From positions 1 to 7,166 of the forward strand of contig JAUXEW010000147.1 of assembly GCA_030620375.1 (NCBI GenBank): a stretch of 7,166 bases of DNA. Reading direction: 5' to 3'. Below the pieces are notes generated by a model that saw only the letters and a program-made list of their open reading frames with translations, did not search any database and was not told where the DNA came from. A program made the position numbers and the translations under genes. This DNA is from Desulfobacteraceae bacterium. GTDB taxonomy: Bacteria > Desulfobacterota > Desulfobacteria > Desulfobacterales > UBA5616. This document shows positions 1-5,816 of the stretch, piece by piece; positions within the stretch are counted from its first letter, which is position 1; each line of letters opens with the position of its first letter.

Positions 1-3
1 CCA

Positions 4-42
4 CCCGCATAACGGGAAAAAAGGGGGGCACGCCAGTGCCTC
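4..42 (+). ncRNA. Two tandem hairpins, possible 3' end of a structured RNA or 3' UTR
   Basis: Two stem-loops lie just before the terminator. The first is CCCG (4-7), loop CATAA, CGGG (13-16), followed by an A-run. The second is a 7-bp stem with one G-T wobble, 25-31 pairing with 36-42, loop GCCA. With the terminator hairpin this makes three stems in 80 nt, denser than expected in a plain 3' UTR. It could be the tail of a small structured RNA, or the 3' UTR of a gene lying left of the window. I cannot match it to a known RNA family. The pairing is directly visible; the RNA-gene reading is inference. Confidence 0.3.
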
Positions 43-58
43 AAAGTTTCAGTTTTAT

Positions 59-84
59 CCCGGTGCGAAGCACCGGGTTTTTTT
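59..84 (+). terminator. Intrinsic (Rho-independent) terminator
   Basis: A perfect 8-bp GC-rich stem CCCGGTGC (59-66) and GCACCGGG (70-77) closes a GAA triloop and is followed at once by seven T (78-84). The apex GCGAAGC is the exceptionally stable mini-hairpin known from DNA structure work. The T-run lies only on the + strand side, so it ends a + strand transcript coming from left of the window. It therefore separates that unit from the catabolic cluster starting at 629. Confidence 0.93.
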
Positions 85-225
85 AAAACAAATAAAAACG
101 ATTCATATGATTCTCTATATATTTTTCATGCCGGTTTTGTATATTGAGGGTGCTTTTTTGTATTTTCACTTTGGGATTGTCGGCTGCAAGGAAACTTTAT
201 AACAATCAAAATATATCATTCTTTC

Positions 226-339
226 TCATCCGGATCAACCGTAATGGACAGCGCATATGGAAACACAAATACATCCAAAATTATTGATTTTCTGAAAGAT
301 AATGAGAAGATAGATGTTCCAATCCGAGAGATGGATTAA
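226..339 (+). pseudogene. Possible flavodoxin-like gene fragment (FMN loop, first helix, second strand)
   Basis: The frame containing ATG 244 ends at TAA 337-339 and encodes 31 residues from that ATG. They include DSAYGNTNTSK followed by a helix-like IIDFLKDN and a strand-like IDVPIREM. This order resembles the start of a flavodoxin domain: an FMN phosphate-binding loop (compare the D-S-x-Y-G-x-T pattern of A-type flavoproteins), helix 1, then strand 2. The hydrophobic strand 1 expected before the loop is mostly missing (only TVM precedes DS), and no Shine-Dalgarno lies before 244. The same frame is free of stops back to 85, but that part is unrecognisable. I read it as a decayed or truncated remnant. 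Chance resemblance is quite possible given the length. Confidence 0.27.
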
Positions 340-380
340 GGCTTCAAACACACCAATGGCCAGTGATTTTTGTTACCCGC

Positions 381-408
381 TTGACCTATAATTAAATTGT
401 GTTATTAT
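381..408 (+). promoter_or_regulatory. Candidate sigma70-type promoter for the cluster
   Basis: TTGACC (381-386) matches the -35 consensus in 5 of 6 bases and TATTAT (403-408) matches the -10 consensus in 5 of 6, with a 16-bp AT-rich spacer. Transcription would start near 414-416, giving a leader of about 214 nt before the ATG at 629. It is the best promoter-like pair I found in the intergenic region and points toward the first gene. No experimental support can be read from sequence. Confidence 0.5.
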
Positions 409-413
409 CTATC

Positions 414-441
414 ACCTAACTTGAAAACGCTCAGATTAGGT
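414..441. promoter_or_regulatory. Inverted repeat at predicted transcription start (operator or leader hairpin)
   Basis: ACCTAA (414-419) and TTAGGT (436-441) form a perfect 6-bp inverted repeat separated by 16 nt. The left arm coincides with the start site predicted from the 381-408 promoter. It could be a repressor site or a stem at the 5' end of the mRNA. The short arms make a chance occurrence plausible. Confidence 0.25.
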
Positions 442-488
442 ACCCGTTATATGATCTTTACCCAATGCCCTGAAAACTCATAAATATT

Positions 489-501
489 AATCAATAATTT
501 A
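489..501 (+). promoter_or_regulatory. Match to IHF-binding consensus
   Basis: AATCAATAATTTA fits WATCAANNNNTTR at every specified base, inside a strongly AT-rich stretch (about 480-502) that also has ATAAAT/ATTTAT symmetry. IHF bends DNA at regulated promoters. However, the consensus is short and AT-rich sequence matches it often, and no sigma54 (GG-N10-GC) promoter was seen nearby. Confidence 0.22.
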
Positions 502-571
502 TTCGGCGTCTGTATCATTTCAGAGAAGTAAACGCCATTTTGAGGCTCATCCCGCATGTGACCTTTTGTTC

Positions 572-583
572 TTACCCCGGTAA
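572..583. promoter_or_regulatory. Small dyad TTACC-CC-GGTAA
   Basis: A 5-bp inverted repeat with a 2-nt centre lies 45 nt upstream of the first gene's ATG. Related ACCC-containing words occur nearby (GTTACCCG near 372, GGTACCCG near 439, TTTACCC near 460). Function is unknown; it may be an operator half or chance. Confidence 0.15.
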
Positions 584-628
584 ATAGTTACACATAAACC
601 ATTTGTTTAAAAGCGGAGGGAAAATAGA

Positions 629-1555
629 ATGATTATTGACGTGCATTATCATCAGATCCCCATTATGCCTGAAGAATTGATAGCAGAAACGTTGAAGGAC
701 CCGATTCGAGCCGCAAAATTTATGGGGCTAACAGTAGATATGGAAGCGCTCACCGCAAAGGCCAAGGAATATTGGTCGGATCCTGACGGAGAGAAGCTCA
801 TGACGGCAATGGATGAATCCGGGATCGACTTTACGGTAATCTGCGCTATTGACAATGCGGGTAGTGATCTGATTACGCGAGAACTGGTCCTGATGCAGAA
901 TCAAATGGTGGGAGCGGTCGCGCAAAAATATCCTGACCGGGTAATGGCTCTCGCCGGAGTAGATCCCCGGCGGCCCGACGCTACTGATTTGCTCCGTCAG
1001 TGCTTTAAAGAATTCGGGATGCAGGGGCTTAAATACCACGCCGATTACGGCTATGATCCCGCGGGGCCGGAATCTTACAAATTGCTCGAAATTGTGGAAG
1101 AAAATGAAGGGATCCTTTTGAGTCATACCGGTCCGCTCGGTCCACCCGCACGGCCCAAATATGCAGAGCCCATGCTTTTGGCGGATATCGGGGTTGATTT
1201 CCCTGGGATCAAGGTTATCGCCGCACATATGGGCTACATCAATTGGCGTTCCTGGGCATCTCTTGCAGCCCACCAGCCGAATCTTTATGGCGATCTGGCC
1301 GCATGGGACACTTATGCATTCAGTGCTTATGAACTGTTTTGCCGTGAATTACGAGATATTATCGACTTCGTTGGCGTTGAAAAGATTCTGTTCGGGACCG
1401 ACGATCCCATTACCAAGGTCATCCGACCGACTAAGGATTGGGTCCAGCTAATTAAAGACCTGCCAAAGCATGCACCCAGTGGAATCAACTTTACCGAAGC
1501 GGAGGTAAAGGCCATTCTTGGCCAAAATGCAGCCAAAATTTTAGGATTTAGTTAG
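629..1555 (+). CDS. Amidohydrolase-related metal-dependent hydrolase/decarboxylase (Amidohydro_2, ACMSD-like)
   Basis: This 308-residue protein fits a single TIM-barrel domain of the amidohydrolase superfamily (PF04909 type). The N-terminal DVHYH gives the HxH metal pair (H6, H8). A GLKYH segment (K135, H137) is followed by LLSHTG (H166), AAHMGY (H200) and FGTDDP (D258), in the order seen in ACMSD-type enzymes. Family members include ACMSD, gamma-resorcylate decarboxylase and lactonases such as LigI-type enzymes, so the reaction could be hydrolysis or decarboxylation. The protein is probably cytosolic; no signal peptide is visible. GGAGGG (615-620) lies 8 nt before the ATG, supporting this start. 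It is the first gene of the cluster and the next gene begins 6 nt after its stop. The fold call is firm; substrate is unknown. Confidence 0.88.
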   Translation: MIIDVHYHQIPIMPEELIAETLKDPIRAAKFMGLTVDMEALTAKAKEYWSDPDGEKLMTAMDESGIDFTVICAIDNAGSDLITRELVLMQNQMVGAVAQKYPDRVMALAGVDPRRPDATDLLRQCFKEFGMQGLKYHADYGYDPAGPESYKLLEIVEENEGILLSHTGPLGPPARPKYAEPMLLADIGVDFPGIKVIAAHMGYINWRSWASLAAHQPNLYGDLAAWDTYAFSAYELFCRELRDIIDFVGVEKILFGTDDPITKVIRPTKDWVQLIKDLPKHAPSGINFTEAEVKAILGQNAAKILGFS

Positions 1556-1561
1556 ACGTCT

Positions 1562-1978
1562 ATGCCAAACAAAACCCCCAACCAATCAAAAGGCATTAAT
1601 CCGTTCGGTGACTTGATCGGACTAGAATTTACGAAATTGGAAAAAGGTGCCAGCCAGTGCAAACTGAAGATAAGTGAGAACCTGTTAAATCCGCATAAGG
1701 TCATGCATGGCGGTGCAATTTATACTATGACCGATACAGGAATGGGCGCTGCCGTATATTCTTACTTAGATGAAAAAGAGCTATGCTCAAGTTTGGAAAT
1801 CAAAATCAGTTATTTAAAGTCCGTCAAGTCCGGAATCCTTACCTGCGATACAAAAATGATCCATAAGGGGAAGCATGTCGCTTTTTTGGAATCAGTAGTA
1901 AAAGACAGTAATGAACAGCTTGTTGCCACAGCAACGGGCACTTTTTATCTGTTCAAATCTTTAAAAACTGATCCATAG
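1562..1978 (+). CDS. PaaI-family hot-dog acyl-CoA thioesterase
   Basis: The protein has 138 residues, the normal size of a single hot-dog domain. It carries the PaaI/4HBT-like signature: N43 before the HGG motif (H49-G50-G51), then helix residues with the likely catalytic D58 in TMTDTG. Downstream strands around SLEIKISYLKSV and the C-terminal VATATGTFYLF complete the fold. Such enzymes hydrolyse aryl- or acyl-CoA thioesters, often to rescue CoA from stalled intermediates of aromatic acid catabolism. Only 6 nt separate it from the amidohydrolase stop and no strong ribosome site is seen; the nearest AGGA is about 15 nt upstream, inside the previous gene. Translational coupling is therefore likely. 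The role fits the CoA-transferases downstream; the exact thioester is unknown. Confidence 0.9.
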   Translation: MPNKTPNQSKGINPFGDLIGLEFTKLEKGASQCKLKISENLLNPHKVMHGGAIYTMTDTGMGAAVYSYLDEKELCSSLEIKISYLKSVKSGILTCDTKMIHKGKHVAFLESVVKDSNEQLVATATGTFYLFKSLKTDP

Positions 1979-1987
1979 GAGAAAAGT

Positions 1988-3085
1988 ATGCGAAGAGATA
2001 TTAAAAAAAGCGTTGCTGGTATCATGAAACGATGGGTATTAAAACGGATTTTTATTATCGGGCTTCTTTTGACTATCGTTGTTATCGGTTGGTTTTTAAG
2101 TTTGTTCTGGTCGGCCGGGCAGTTTAAAATCATTGAACCGCACTATGCCGGAAAATGTGCTAAAATACCGGATATAATCGGCGCCGAAGATATTACGATT
2201 CACCCGATAACGGGTATGGCTTATATATCCGCTTGTGACCGCCGTGCGGTTAGTGACGGACATCCCGGCAAGGGAGGCATTTATGGATACGATTTAAATG
2301 CCACAACACCCGAGCCGGTTAACCTGACCCCTGGTGCTGGTGAAGATTTCCAACCCCATGGCATCAGTCTGTATGTGGGTAAAGACGGGCATGATGTTAT
2401 ATTTGTTATTAATCATGAGGGAGGGAAGGATCGAATTGAAATATACGATCTGGTTGATGGCGGACTGTCTTTGCGGAAAACCGTATCCGGCCCGATGGTC
2501 GTATCACCTAATGATTTGGTTGCCGTAGGGCCGAACCGCTTTTATTTTTCAAATGATCACCGTTATGTTTCCGGATTGATGCGGATGCTTGAGGATTATT
2601 TAAAGCTACGACTTTCAAATGTTGTTTTTTTTGACGGCGCTCGTTTTGTCGAAGCGGTTTCCGGAATTGGATATGCCAATGGGATTAACGTCAGCAGAGA
2701 TGGAAAGAAGGTCTATTTATGCGGTACCACCGAACAGTCCTTGCACATTTATGGTCGCGATCCGGCAACCGGAGAGCTGATGCTTAGAGAAAAAATCAAA
2801 CTCGGTACCGGGGTTGACAACATTGAGGTCGACTCTGCGGGCGGATTATGGATCGGGGCACACCCGCAACTCTTGACTTTTGTTCGGCATGCCCGGGATC
2901 GGGCCAAGATTTCACCTTCCCAGGTGCTATACCTCTCAGCAAAAGCGGAAGTGGGTTACGACATCAAGGAAGTTTACTTGAATGCCGGCGGAGAGGTGTC
3001 CGGCTCAAGTGTTGCAGCGGTTGGAAATAGCCGAATGTTGATCGGTGCTGTTTTTGATCGGGGATTCCTGGATTGCCGGGAATGA
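1988..3085 (+). CDS. Paraoxonase (PON)-like arylesterase/lactonase with N-terminal membrane anchor
   Basis: A 365-residue six-bladed beta-propeller of the PON/arylesterase family (mammalian PON1 is about 355). All key PON1 positions have a counterpart: GAEDI (E67, D68) for E53/D54, QPHGIS (H124) for H115, INHEGG (H143) for H134, PNDLVAVG (N175, D176) for N168/D169, ANGIN (N231) for N224, VDNI (D277, N278) for D269/N270, and AHP (H292) for H285. C57 and C363 match the PON1 disulfide C42-C353. A hydrophobic segment at about 18-40 after basic residues looks like a signal anchor, so the propeller probably faces the periplasm, where calcium and disulfide formation are available. The family's native activity is lactone hydrolysis. 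AGGAG (1977-1981) overlaps the upstream stop and is 6 nt from the ATG, fixing the start. Confidence 0.87.
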   Translation: MRRDIKKSVAGIMKRWVLKRIFIIGLLLTIVVIGWFLSLFWSAGQFKIIEPHYAGKCAKIPDIIGAEDITIHPITGMAYISACDRRAVSDGHPGKGGIYGYDLNATTPEPVNLTPGAGEDFQPHGISLYVGKDGHDVIFVINHEGGKDRIEIYDLVDGGLSLRKTVSGPMVVSPNDLVAVGPNRFYFSNDHRYVSGLMRMLEDYLKLRLSNVVFFDGARFVEAVSGIGYANGINVSRDGKKVYLCGTTEQSLHIYGRDPATGELMLREKIKLGTGVDNIEVDSAGGLWIGAHPQLLTFVRHARDRAKISPSQVLYLSAKAEVGYDIKEVYLNAGGEVSGSSVAAVGNSRMLIGAVFDRGFLDCRE

Positions 3086-3125
3086 AGGCTTGTGACTAAC
3101 TCGCAACGTCGTTTCCTTTGACCCT

Positions 3126-3150
3126 GGATAGTCCGGCTCAACCGGTATCC
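3126..3150 (+). other. Bulged stem-loop between the PON-like gene and CoA-transferase gene
   Basis: GGATA (3126-3130) pairs with TATCC (3146-3150) and CCGG (3133-3136) with CCGG (3142-3145). This leaves a 2-nt GT bulge on the left and a CTCAA loop, for nine pairs in total. No T-run follows, so it is not a standard intrinsic terminator. It may be an mRNA processing or stability element, or a partial attenuator, separating the first three genes from the CoA-transferase pair. Confidence 0.4.
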
Positions 3151-3203
3151 GATCTCTGCATGGTTGGGAAAGACCAGGAATCATCCGTCTTGATATGGAG
3201 TTT

Positions 3204-3209
3204 AGGAGG
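3204..3209 (+). promoter_or_regulatory. Strong ribosome binding site deciding the CoA-transferase start
   Basis: AGGAGG lies 9 nt before the ATG at 3219. A longer in-frame reading from ATG 3195 would place this site inside the coding region and has no comparable upstream site, so 3219 is the preferred start. Confidence 0.88.
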
Positions 3210-3218
3210 CCAAACCAT

Positions 3219-4394
3219 ATGGAACAGGCGCTATCAGGATTTAGGATTGTCGATTTCAGCAATTACATTGCTGGACCTTATGCTGCCATGCTGTTGGCGG
3301 AGCAAGGCGCAGAGGTTATTAAGGTGGAGCGGCCAACCGGCGATCCATACCGCGGTAAGCCGGGGTTTTTAGTATGGAATCGAAGTAAAAAAGGCATCAC
3401 CCTGGACTTGAAGACGGAGGATGGTCAGCGGGTGGCGCAAGAGTTGGCAAAAAGCGCTGATGTCGTTATTGAAAGCTTTCGTCCGGGTACTGCCGATCGT
3501 CTGGGCATTGGGTTTGATACGATTCATGGGCTGAATTCGCGAATTATCTATTGCGCCATTTCTGCATTCGGCCAGACGGGTCCTTACAGAGACAAGCCGG
3601 GATGGGATCCCATCGTCGCGGCATATGCCGGTGTCTATGTTGAACAGGGGGGTGGTGAAGAAAATCCTCCGCTTTACCTGGTGCTGCCGCTTCCGAGTTA
3701 CTATGCTGCCTTTATGGCCGCGTTTAGCATCACGACTGCTTTATTTGCCCGTGAATTGACAGGGAAAGGGCAAATGGTGGATGTCTCTTTGTATAATTCC
3801 ATTTTAGGGGCGGAAAGTATGTATATATCGGATTTTAAAGACAAAATCAGAGTCCCTGGAGCGGCCCGGTCCAATCAGCAAGGCCTGATGCCGCTGTATA
3901 AGCTCTATCAAGGATCAGACGGCAAATGGTTTTTTCTGGCGCTGGGCAATCCGACATTTTTTACCAAGTTTGCACTGGCAATGGGGCATGATGAATGGCT
4001 GATTGACCCGCTATTCGAAGGGGCCCCTTTTTTAATCCTGCCGCCACGAAATACACAGCTAATCGCTATGTTCGAAAAAATATTCGCTACCAGAACCCGG
4101 GACGAATGGATTGAATTCCTGCAAGCCGAGGATATCCCCTGTGCGCCCGCCGTTCCGGTTGAAGCATTTTTTTCCGACCCCCAGGTGATTGCCAATGAGA
4201 TGGTCGTTGAGGTGGAAGAACCGGGTCTGGGGAAGGTGCGTGAGATGGGGGTGCCGATAAGGCTGAGTGTGAATCCCGGTCGTGTCAAGGGTCCGTCTCC
4301 GGGACTGGGTGAACACACAACCCATGTTTTAACCGATCTTCTCGGATACTCATCGGGGAAAATTGCCGGTCTCAAGAACCACGGTATCATTTAA
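3219..4394 (+). CDS. Family III CoA-transferase (CaiB/BaiF), catalytic Asp position occupied by Ser
   Basis: A 391-residue protein of usual family length. The N-terminal GFRIVDFSN, AGPYAAMLLAEQGAEVIKVE and GDPYRG segments (7-45), a TGKGQMVDVSLYNS motif (181-194) and the C-terminal LGEHTTHVL are typical of CaiB/BaiF enzymes. These move CoA between carboxylates through an Asp-linked mixed anhydride. Here the expected Asp lies in PLPSYYAAFM and is S160 (codon AGT, 3696-3698); 18 residues separate it from R178 of LFARE, the same spacing as D159 to R177 in the next gene. It is therefore either non-catalytic alone, one subunit of a heteromer, or uses a different residue. The next CoA-transferase starts 19 nt downstream, supporting co-expression. 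Family is firm; substrate unknown. Confidence 0.93.
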   Translation: MEQALSGFRIVDFSNYIAGPYAAMLLAEQGAEVIKVERPTGDPYRGKPGFLVWNRSKKGITLDLKTEDGQRVAQELAKSADVVIESFRPGTADRLGIGFDTIHGLNSRIIYCAISAFGQTGPYRDKPGWDPIVAAYAGVYVEQGGGEENPPLYLVLPLPSYYAAFMAAFSITTALFARELTGKGQMVDVSLYNSILGAESMYISDFKDKIRVPGAARSNQQGLMPLYKLYQGSDGKWFFLALGNPTFFTKFALAMGHDEWLIDPLFEGAPFLILPPRNTQLIAMFEKIFATRTRDEWIEFLQAEDIPCAPAVPVEAFFSDPQVIANEMVVEVEEPGLGKVREMGVPIRLSVNPGRVKGPSPGLGEHTTHVLTDLLGYSSGKIAGLKNHGII

Positions 4395-4401
4395 TCCAAT
4401 C

Positions 4402-4407
4402 AGGGGG
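4402..4407 (+). promoter_or_regulatory. Ribosome binding site deciding the second CoA-transferase start
   Basis: AGGGGG lies 6 nt before ATG 4414. The longer in-frame start at 4363 would overlap the preceding gene by 32 nt and add 17 residues that do not resemble the family N-terminus. The family-like sequence begins right after 4414 (LESIRVTDF), so that start is chosen. Confidence 0.82.
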
Positions 4408-4413
4408 AATGAT

Positions 4414-5613
4414 ATGCAACCATTGGAAAGTATAAGGGTAACCGATTTTACAACGATGATCAACGGGCCTTATGCCACTATGTTGCTGTCCGACATGGGT
4501 GCGGATGTGATCAAAATAGAACCGCCGTATGGTGATTCATGGCGCGCCGTTGGCGGAGGATTTTTGGCCTGCAATCGAGGCAAGCGAGCCATCGCGGTCG
4601 ATTTAAAAAAGCCTGAAGGTAAACAGGTCGTTTATGATCTCATCGCGACGTCGGATATGGTTGTGGAGAATGCCCGATGGGGTGTCTGGCACAAGCTGGG
4701 CATGGATTATGAATCTGTGATCAAAGTAAAACCGGAGCTTATCTATCTCTCTATTTTAGGGCACGGTTCCACCGGGCCGCATAGCCGGTCTCCGGGATTT
4801 GATCCGGTTCTTCAAGCCCGGAGTGGTCAAATGGTTGGTCAGGGAGGTACCGGAAAACCGCCGGTTTATCACGCAATCGCCTTAAATGACCAGGCCGCTC
4901 CTATGCTGGGTGCATACGGAGCGGTTTTGGCCCTCCTTGCACGAATCAGAAAAGGCAAGGGACAGCATATTGAGACATCTCTTACCAATGCCTCGATTGC
5001 ATTGCAGTCGGGAGAATTTATGGATTATGCGGGGTTAAACCGAGCGTATCGGGGTGATACCGACCTCCGTGGCTTAAACGCCATCCAGCGGCACTATCAG
5101 GCTGCGGACGGCCGGTGGATTTTTATCTTTTGTCATTATGAGGATGACTGGCAAAAGCTTTGTAAGGCGGTCGATCTACAATCACTGCCTACTGATGCTC
5201 GATTTGAAAATCCGGAAAAACGGGCGGAAAATGACGCCGTCCTTGTTGAAATTCTTAAGCGTCCTTTTCGATATAAATCCGCCGCAGAATGGGTGACCAT
5301 TTTACAGCAGGGAAACGTGCCGGTAGCTTTGGGGCAAAGTGCTGAAGATGTGCTCAAGGATCCTCATTGCCTGGAGAATGACCTCTTCGATGACCGGGAG
5401 GATCCGAATTTCGGATTGGCCCGCCTGATTGGCATAGGTCCCCGGTTCTCCGAGATGACGGGAATAATTCGACGTCCTGCGCCAATACTCGGTCAGCATA
5501 CCGTAGAAGTACTAAGGGAAATGGGGTACGCCGATGAAAAAATCGTAGATCTCAAGGCCCAAAAGGTCGTCTTTGCGCCTGATGAACCGAAACAGCAACC
5601 GCAGAGCCCATAG
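4414..5613 (+). CDS. Family III CoA-transferase (CaiB/BaiF), catalytic Asp present
   Basis: A 399-residue CaiB/BaiF-type enzyme. The N-terminal ESIRVTDF, NGPYATMLLSDMGADVIKIEPP and GDSWR segments (5-44) are followed by HGSTGPHSRSPGFDP and by ALNDQAAPM, which carries the expected catalytic Asp as D159 (GAC, 4888-4890). GKGQHIETSL (181-190) and the C-terminal LGQHTVEVL are also typical. The expected reaction is CoA transfer between two carboxylic acids in the cytosol. It aligns with the preceding protein almost without gaps through its first 185 residues, so the two are paralogues, but divergent ones. The C-terminal tail is proline/glutamine rich. The pair resembles two-subunit family III enzymes such as BbsEF of toluene degradation in arrangement only; I do not claim that substrate. 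Confidence 0.94.
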   Translation: MQPLESIRVTDFTTMINGPYATMLLSDMGADVIKIEPPYGDSWRAVGGGFLACNRGKRAIAVDLKKPEGKQVVYDLIATSDMVVENARWGVWHKLGMDYESVIKVKPELIYLSILGHGSTGPHSRSPGFDPVLQARSGQMVGQGGTGKPPVYHAIALNDQAAPMLGAYGAVLALLARIRKGKGQHIETSLTNASIALQSGEFMDYAGLNRAYRGDTDLRGLNAIQRHYQAADGRWIFIFCHYEDDWQKLCKAVDLQSLPTDARFENPEKRAENDAVLVEILKRPFRYKSAAEWVTILQQGNVPVALGQSAEDVLKDPHCLENDLFDDREDPNFGLARLIGIGPRFSEMTGIIRRPAPILGQHTVEVLREMGYADEKIVDLKAQKVVFAPDEPKQQPQSP

Positions 5614-5626
5614 CTTGCTACGGGCT
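5605..5626 (+). other. Inverted repeat overlapping the stop codon
   Basis: AGCCC (5605-5609) pairs with GGGCT (5622-5626) and TAGC (5611-5614) with GCTA (5617-5620), interrupted by one A/C mismatch. The TAG stop (5611-5613) lies inside the stem. There is no following T-run, so it is not a convincing intrinsic terminator. It could stabilise the 3' end of the CoA-transferase mRNA or act in Rho-dependent termination. Confidence 0.35.
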
Positions 5627-5714
5627 ATGTGCTCGCATTGCTTGTTCAAGAAAGGCAAAAAAAGTGCTTTAATTTTAGGTTGATCCGGAGTTTCTTCATT
5701 TTGTTTACGATCAA

Positions 5715-5743
5715 TTGAGTTAAGCGCTATGCAACTGTATCAA
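5715..5743 (+). promoter_or_regulatory. Weak candidate promoter before the M20 gene
   Basis: TTGAGT (5715-5720) and TATCAA (5738-5743) are separated by 17 bp, each matching 4 of 6 consensus bases. The 203-nt gap before the M20 gene leaves room for its own promoter. The match is modest, and read-through from the CoA-transferases is equally possible. Confidence 0.22.
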
Positions 5744-5816
5744 AGGTCTTGTGAAAAAAATTAAGCTGCAAAACTTGAACCAATAGATTAAAACCGAACT
5801 GCGATGAGGAGGACAT

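Larger units (their letters stand above)
85..628. other. 544-nt AT-rich intergenic region without an intact gene
   Basis: No intact coding region is supported here on either strand. The stretch is visibly more AT-rich than the genes. It contains a short flavodoxin-like coding fragment ending at 339, a sigma70-type promoter at 381-408, an inverted repeat at 414-441, an IHF-consensus match at 489-501, and a small dyad TTACC-CC-GGTAA at 572-583. A further weak inverted repeat, GGCGT (505-509) with ACGCC (532-536), is visible. The 340-628 part reads best as the regulatory region and long leader of the cluster that begins at 629. Confidence 0.6.

Noticed and set aside
566..594. Possible second promoter TTGTTC-17-TACACA with the TTACC/GGTAA dyad in its spacer (MerR-like arrangement)
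   Set aside because: Each hexamer matches only about 3 of 6 bases and the spacer is 17 rather than the 19 bp typical of MerR-type promoters.
728..1273. A long open frame on the - strand opposite the amidohydrolase gene
   Set aside because: It is antisense to a gene with full family motifs, shows no recognisable domain and has no supporting ribosome site; it is a coding shadow.
3118..3149. TTGACC at 3118-3123 as a -35 element for the CoA-transferase genes
   Set aside because: No acceptable -10 sequence lies at 16-18 bp; the spaced sequence is GC-rich and part of a stem-loop.
3195..3218. Upstream in-frame ATG adding 8 residues to the first CoA-transferase
   Set aside because: The AGGAGG site at 3204-3209 would be inside the coding region, and it is ideally placed for ATG 3219.
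3118..3372. A + strand open frame starting in the gap before the first CoA-transferase
   Set aside because: It overlaps the true CoA-transferase start in another frame, lacks a ribosome site and has no family resemblance.
3908..4390. A 160-codon open frame on the - strand opposite the first CoA-transferase
   Set aside because: It is serine/proline rich with no domain and lies wholly opposite a well-supported gene; it is a shadow.
4363..4413. Upstream in-frame ATG adding 17 residues to the second CoA-transferase
   Set aside because: It would overlap the previous gene, the added residues do not look like the family, and AGGGGG suits ATG 4414.
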